Shown: in pieces, positions 59,892 to 64,000 of the stretch
Position numbering within the stretch: position 1 is the first letter of the stretch
How the letters are laid out: every line of letters starts with the position of its first letter
Assembly: GCA_002368355.1 (NCBI GenBank)
Contig: AP018284.1
Location: forward strand, 62,001-126,000
Source: Chondrocystis sp. NIES-4102
GTDB lineage: Bacteria > Cyanobacteriota > Cyanobacteriia > Cyanobacteriales > Xenococcaceae
DNA length: 64,000 nt
Reading direction: 5' to 3'
Notes under the pieces: model-generated
What the model saw: only the letters and a program-made list of their open reading frames with translations
What the model was told of the DNA's origin: nothing
Database searches by the model: none
Program-made: the position numbers and the translations under genes

Positions 59892-61847
59892 TTAATGCAA
59901 CTCTGCTAATTTGTGTGATTTCCCATTACTTCCAAGACTAGAAGCTAATAATTGATTGTGGCTGAGTTTACCAGTTTGCAACCATTGCTCCATGTCTGCG
60001 GTTTTATGGGCTAGAGTGAGTTGCGATCGCAGTTGTTCACCTTCTAAGATTTCTCGCTCTAATAAAGTTTGAGCTAATTTTTTTAATAGCTCGCGGTTGT
60101 GACTCAATACATCTAAAGCAATTTGATGGGCGTTATCAATCACTGCTTTAACCTCGCGATCTATTTCTTCGGCAATGGGGGGACTTACCTGACGACGAGG
60201 ATTAGTCATCCCATCTAAAAACTGCTGTTGAGCTTTTTCAAAAGCAATGGGGCCAAGGCGATCGCTCATGCCGTAGAGTGTTACATAGCGTTCGGCTAAA
60301 TCTGTCGCTTTTTGAATATCATCACTAGCACCAGTTGATACTTTGCCAAAAATTAATTCCTCGGCTGCCCGTCCTCCCAATAAGGTAGCTATGCGACCTC
60401 GAATTTCATCTTCAATCATCAAAAAACGATCTTCTTCTGGCAGTTGCAGCGTATAGCCCAATGCACCCACACCACGAGGTACGATGGAAATCTTCTCAAT
60501 CCGATCCGTACCAGGCATTAATGAGCCAACGATGGCATGTCCGACCTCGTGATGAGCGACAGTTTTCTTCTCAATTTCATTGAGTACCCGCGATTTTTTT
60601 TCTAATCCAGTTAAGATTCTTTCAATGGCTTCATTAAAATCTGCCATGACCACGACAGTATGATTCTGACGGGCAGCTAAGAGTGCCGCCTCATTGATTA
60701 AGTTGGCGAGATCTGCCCCCGCAAAGCCTGGAGTGCGAGCAGCTAGTTTATCTAAATCCACATCCCTAGCTAGACTAACGTTTCTGGCGTGAACCTGTAA
60801 AATTGCCAGTCTCCCTGACTTATCTGGACGATCCACCACAATTTGGCGATCAAAACGACCAGGGCGTAACAGAGCAGGATCGAGAACTTCGGGGCGATTG
60901 GTAGCAGCGAGTAAAATTACCCCCGTATTCGGTTCAAATCCATCCATTTCGGCTAGTAATTGATTAAGAGTCTGTTCTCTTTCGTCGTTACCACCCATAA
61001 ACCCACCTACAGCAGCGCGAGACTTACCTAAAGCATCTAGCTCATCGATAAAGACAATCGCAGGGGCTTGTTTTTTGGCACTATCAAATAAGTTTCTGAC
61101 TCGCGATGCGCCCACCCCAACGAACATTTCGATAAACTCCGAACCAGAAATACTAAAGAAAGGTACTTTGGCTTCTCCTGCGATCGCTTTTGCCAAAAGA
61201 GTCTTACCCGTACCAGGAGGCCCTACCAACAAAACACCTTTAGGTATTTTTGCTCCTAAAAGAGAATATTTAGTTTGATGTTGTAAAAAATCGACAATTT
61301 CGTATAGTTCTGCTTTCGCTTCGTCAATTCCTGCTACATCGTCAAAAGTAACATCCATCGTTCCTTCTGAATAGATACGGGCATTACTCTGACCGATGCC
61401 AAAGAGACTTTTGTTCGTTCCTCCTTGCCCATTGCGATTGAGCAAAAAGCTACCTAGATTGAGGAGTAAAAAGAAGAAAAATGTGAATTTAAGAAATTCC
61501 CATACTCCAACATTACTAGTCGAAGTAGCGGAAAACTCCACCTGATGTTGATGTAGTAGTTTGGGCAACTCTGTATCCTGCTCTACTATATTTGTAATAA
61601 ATATTTGCTTTGATTCATTGTTTACTAATTTGGGTTTGAGTACATATTCAATATAATTAGAGCCAATAGTTACCGTTTCGACGCGATCGCTCTCCACCTG
61701 ATTGATAAATTCACTGTAGGGTCGAGGCTTGTTGGGCGTTGTCGGCAAAAATAAGCTAAACAAAATCAAGCAAATTGCTGTTACAATCATGCTCCAGCCC
61801 ATTTGACGCGATTCGGGTGTTTGAGTTGGCTTTTGCTGATTGGACAT
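59892..61847 (-). CDS. ftsH: FtsH, membrane AAA+ metalloprotease
   Basis: 651 residues. Two N-terminal membrane helices ([19 protein letters not shown] at 19-37; [19 protein letters not shown] near 115-135) enclose a periplasmic/lumenal domain. AAA module: Walker [15 protein letters not shown] near 210, Walker [13 protein letters not shown], and [20 protein letters not shown] (second region of homology). The zinc protease motif is [10 protein letters not shown] near 433, with a later Asp ligand ([13 protein letters not shown] region). Cyanobacterial FtsH proteins degrade damaged photosystem proteins. This copy is complete, probably a paralogue carried as cargo. Upstream is a repeat-rich stretch. 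Confidence 0.96.
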   Translation of the reverse strand: MSNQQKPTQTPESRQMGWSMIVTAICLILFSLFLPTTPNKPRPYSEFINQVESDRVETVTIGSNYIEYVLKPKLVNNESKQIFITNIVEQDTELPKLLHQHQVEFSATSTSNVGVWEFLKFTFFFFLLLNLGSFLLNRNGQGGTNKSLFGIGQSNARIYSEGTMDVTFDDVAGIDEAKAELYEIVDFLQHQTKYSLLGAKIPKGVLLVGPPGTGKTLLAKAIAGEAKVPFFSISGSEFIEMFVGVGASRVRNLFDSAKKQAPAIVFIDELDALGKSRAAVGGFMGGNDEREQTLNQLLAEMDGFEPNTGVILLAATNRPEVLDPALLRPGRFDRQIVVDRPDKSGRLAILQVHARNVSLARDVDLDKLAARTPGFAGADLANLINEAALLAARQNHTVVVMADFNEAIERILTGLEKKSRVLNEIEKKTVAHHEVGHAIVGSLMPGTDRIEKISIVPRGVGALGYTLQLPEEDRFLMIEDEIRGRIATLLGGRAAEELIFGKVSTGASDDIQKATDLAERYVTLYGMSDRLGPIAFEKAQQQFLDGMTNPRRQVSPPIAEEIDREVKAVIDNAHQIALDVLSHNRELLKKLAQTLLEREILEGEQLRSQLTLAHKTADMEQWLQTGKLSHNQLLASSLGSNGKSHKLAELH

Positions 61848-62326
61848 CTTCCTTTACTCCTAATCAATACAATTCGACAATCTACTATTTACCTTAAAAA
61901 GCTTTTAGCTTTTAGCTCTTAGCTAATGGGTTTAATTCCCCCACTAAACTACGTATAGTGGTCTTCGTTCAAGAAGCCTTTTTTTAACGGCTTATAGCTT
62001 AGAGCTTATAGCTGATAGCCAGGAGCTTCGCTCCTCCTTAACAAGACCCTGCATAATTTTGGCAACTTTGTCCGATCGCGATCGATAATAGTGATGTCGC
62101 CACTATAGTTATGCAGTTTTTTCTCCTTCCTCTACTTTCTACCATGAACATAAATCGAAAGCTTGAGGAAGTTGTGAAGGCTATTTTACGTCTAATGTGG
62201 ATTAGCGGTGAGACCCCGCGTTATGCGAAGCGGTATGCTAAAGCACTAGCTTCGCTTATAGCTATAAGCTATAAGCTTTTTAATTCGCTATTGTTGAATT
62301 AGAAATATTACTTTGAGATAATTATC
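61848..62326. other. Repeat-rich promoter region between ftsH and the dehydrogenase gene
   Basis: 61900-61930 has tandem AGCTTTTAGCTTTTAGCTCT; 61990-62030 has GCTTATAGCTTAGAGCTTAT with GATAGCCAGGAGCTTCGCTC. 62200-62285 has GAGACCCCGCGTTATGCGAA and GCGGTATGC, then GCTTATAGCTATAAGCTATA. No gene; the frame at 62111-62302 is a repeat-driven artefact. Confidence 0.5.
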
Positions 62327-63313
62327 ATGCGCGCAATGGTTTTGAATAAACTAGGTCAGCCTTTGCAAATGACAGAGCTGCCTATCCTGATCCCTGAACC
62401 TCAACAAGTGCTACTTAAAGTTCATGTTTGTGGGGTGTGCCGTACCGATTTACACATTGTTGATGGAGAATTAGCTCGACCAAAATTGCCGCTGATCTTG
62501 GGGCATCAAATCGTCGGTACAATCGTCAAAACTGGCAAACAAGCGAATAAATATGCTCTAGGTACTCGCGTCGGTGTGCCTTGGTTGGGGCATACTTGCG
62601 GTTGCTGTCCTTACTGTCTGGCAAGCAAAGAAAACTTATGCGATCGCGCTTTATTTACAGGCTATGATCTTAACGGCGGATATGCTGAATATGCGGTTGC
62701 CGACGAAAGCTTTTGTTTCCCCATTCCTCAGAGTTTTTCTGACTTACAAGCAGCTCCGTTGTTATGTGCGGGACTAATTGGCTATCGTTCCTATCGCCTG
62801 ACCGAGGATGCCCAAAAAATCGGCTTCTATGGTTTTGGGGCAGCAGCGCATATTTTAGTTCAGTTAGCTAATTATCAAGGTAAACAGGTATATGCTTTTA
62901 CGCGACCAAAGGATACTCAAGGGCAGGAATTTGCTCGCTACTTAGGTGCAGTTTGGGCAGGGAATTCTGAGGAGCTACCGCCAGAAAAACTTGATGCGGC
63001 AATCATTTTTGCCCCTGTGGGTAATTTAGTTCCCGCAGCCCTCAAAGCAGTTGCCAAGGGTGGGATAGTAGTCTGTGCTGGGATACACATGAGCAATATT
63101 CCCAGCTTTCCCTATCAAATTCTTTGGGAGGAGCGGGTATTACGTTCCGTTGCCAACCTTACTCGTCGTGATGGTGAAGAATTTTTAGCGATCGCCTCCC
63201 AAGTTCCCATTCACACTGAAGTTACCGCTTTTGAATTGGCTCAAACAAATGAAGCTTTGGATGCTTTACGTACTGGCAAAATCAAAGGTGCTGCGGTGAT
63301 CACAATTGACTGA
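62327..63313 (+). CDS. Zinc-dependent alcohol dehydrogenase family protein
   Basis: 328 residues of the medium-chain dehydrogenase group. Catalytic zinc: CGVCRTDLH (Cys) and GHQIVGTI (His). Structural zinc: CGCCPYCLASKENLC (four Cys). The cofactor-binding part is GFYGFGAAAHILVQLANYQG (GxGxxA-like). Closest in style to AdhA-type cyanobacterial NADP-dependent enzymes that act on primary alcohols and aldehydes. Complete. It points away from ftsH and ends the chromosomal-type cargo. Confidence 0.9.
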   Translation: MRAMVLNKLGQPLQMTELPILIPEPQQVLLKVHVCGVCRTDLHIVDGELARPKLPLILGHQIVGTIVKTGKQANKYALGTRVGVPWLGHTCGCCPYCLASKENLCDRALFTGYDLNGGYAEYAVADESFCFPIPQSFSDLQAAPLLCAGLIGYRSYRLTEDAQKIGFYGFGAAAHILVQLANYQGKQVYAFTRPKDTQGQEFARYLGAVWAGNSEELPPEKLDAAIIFAPVGNLVPAALKAVAKGGIVVCAGIHMSNIPSFPYQILWEERVLRSVANLTRRDGEEFLAIASQVPIHTEVTAFELAQTNEALDALRTGKIKGAAVITID

Positions 63314-63377
63314 GAAAGTACCCGTATCAGATAAACTATCCCCAAAGACATCAATTTGGTCTGTATTACCTAAATTC

Positions 63378-63510
63378 AGTTCTGATTTATAGCTCCTGAC
63401 TGCATTCCTTCCACCACATCCCAGGCAGATTCACATTCTTGATCTATCTCCATTTGGGCATCCGCAGCAATCCGAAATAGCTCAGTATCGTCAAGCTCGC
63501 ATAAAAACCA
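63378..63510 (-). pseudogene. C-terminal relic of an unidentified protein
   Basis: The reverse strand reads WFLCELDDTELFRIAADAQM, then EIDQECESAWDVVEGMQSGA and INQN with a stop. About 43 codons remain, with no start. The acidic helical end is plausible protein but not recognised. Confidence 0.35.
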
Positions 63511-63523
63511 AAGAAAAGCTAAC

Positions 63524-63833
63524 CCCAACCTCTTCTTTATTTATCTCCCTATCAAATCGTCGTTACGGTCAACGCTTATCTAGAAGTGGAATTGGTCATC
63601 TCGTTGATAGTTACTTGTCCAAGTGTGGTTTGAAACATAGTGATTTAGAACGTAGTCTTTCTCCCCACAGCCTACGTCACACCGCAGGTACTTTGAGTCT
63701 TCAAAATGGTTCTTCTTTACGGGAGGTTCAGGATTTTTGGGGACATAGCGATCCTAAAACTACTGCTGTTTATACTCATGTTCTTAGTTCTCAGGAAAAT
63801 AATCCTGCCTCAAAAATTGAGATCGATTTTTAA
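63524..63833 (+). pseudogene. Tyrosine recombinase, C-terminal fragment
   Basis: FISLSNRRYGQRLSRSGIGH, HSDLERSLSPHSLRHTAGTL, REVQDFWGHSDPKTTAVYTH, ending SKIEIDF. H-x-x-R, second His and Tyr are present; the N-terminal domain and first Arg are missing. It resembles the broken integrase at 55078-57260 (AHSLRHTAGT .. LLGHADPRTTSIYAH) and has the same orientation. Together they bracket the hyp-ftsH-adh cargo. Confidence 0.75.
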
Positions 63834-64000
63834 CTAGGTAAGTATCAGAAAAGTGGCTTCGGAGCAAAAAATCATAGCAGGACAAGACCTGAGAATAAAA
63901 CTACAAAGTGTGCTATTGTGCGGTTAGGCAATTATGGACATTTACCCAAGAAAGAACAGCAAGATATGATGCCCGCTCAAAATTCGCTGCTCGATTTGCC
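63834..64000. other. Window end, no gene identified
   Basis: A forward frame from about 63909 runs off the edge (RLGNYGHLPKKEQQDMMPAQ), but no start or family can be given. Confidence 0.2.

Noticed and set aside
62111-62302. Short frame before the alcohol dehydrogenase gene
   Set aside because: Composed largely of dispersed-repeat sequence with simple AGCTATA-type repeats.
1-64000. tRNA, rRNA or known riboswitch genes
   Set aside because: No cloverleaf, rRNA or riboswitch core was recognised by eye. A covariance-model scan would be needed to exclude small ones.

Overview
The window reads as part of a large cyanobacterial plasmid, or a plasmid-like accessory replicon. GCGATCGC/CGATCG palindromes (HIP1-type) occur throughout, and many palindromic dispersed repeats carry a CCTAAAGGA core. 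The gene content is typical of cyanobacterial plasmids: a CyRepA1-type replication protein, two ParA loci, toxin-antitoxin pairs, a DUF932 protein, and many insertion sequences and broken recombinases. No rRNA, tRNA or CRISPR array was recognised. The species cannot be named from this sequence.

Layout. 1-1312: one end of a Tn7-like transposon with a frameshifted TnsA-TnsB fusion gene. 1313-9504: plasmid core 1, with candidate centromere repeats, parA and a small partner, a 603-bp non-autonomous Tn7-like relic, a Rep protein, eight iterons in a strictly paired array, and CyRepA1. 9750-15660: tyrosine integrase, a conserved plasmid protein, a cold-shock protein, and a SNF2 helicase with a coupled partner. 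15868-18836: nested relics (IS1, Tn7-like TnsB/TnsC, ISAs1). 18879-22163: a telomere-resolvase-like (protelomerase family) protein and a MazEF-type pair. 22300-30400: accessory and decaying genes, with an IS200/IS605 element inside another gene. 30653-35225: RNA-binding protein, RecD2-like helicase, truncated lipase and RuvC. 35770-41470: second parA locus, phosphatase, DUF924 protein, the C-terminal end of a D5-type primase, and a VapBC-type pair. 41905-55072: a segment bounded by an approximately 800-bp inverted repeat. It carries DUF932, an Xre regulator, two inverted paralogous replication-type genes and a 3.5-kb TniA/TniB transposon. 55078-63836: an integrase broken by a second IS200/IS605 element, then a chromosomal-style cargo (hypE, hypD, ftsH, alcohol dehydrogenase) ending at another integrase fragment.

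How it works together. Replication is likely driven by the Rep/iteron and CyRepA1 modules. Two ParA systems would give segregation, and several toxin-antitoxin pairs would stabilise the replicon. RecD2, RuvC, the telomere-resolvase-like enzyme and several tyrosine and serine recombinases form a large recombination toolkit. The most unusual points are: the protelomerase-family gene; a transposon whose fourth gene is a resolvase-like domain lacking the catalytic Arg and Ser; in-frame invasion of essential-looking genes by palindromic repeats; and the hydrogenase-maturation cargo between integrase remnants. All calls come from reading the sequence; no database search was run.
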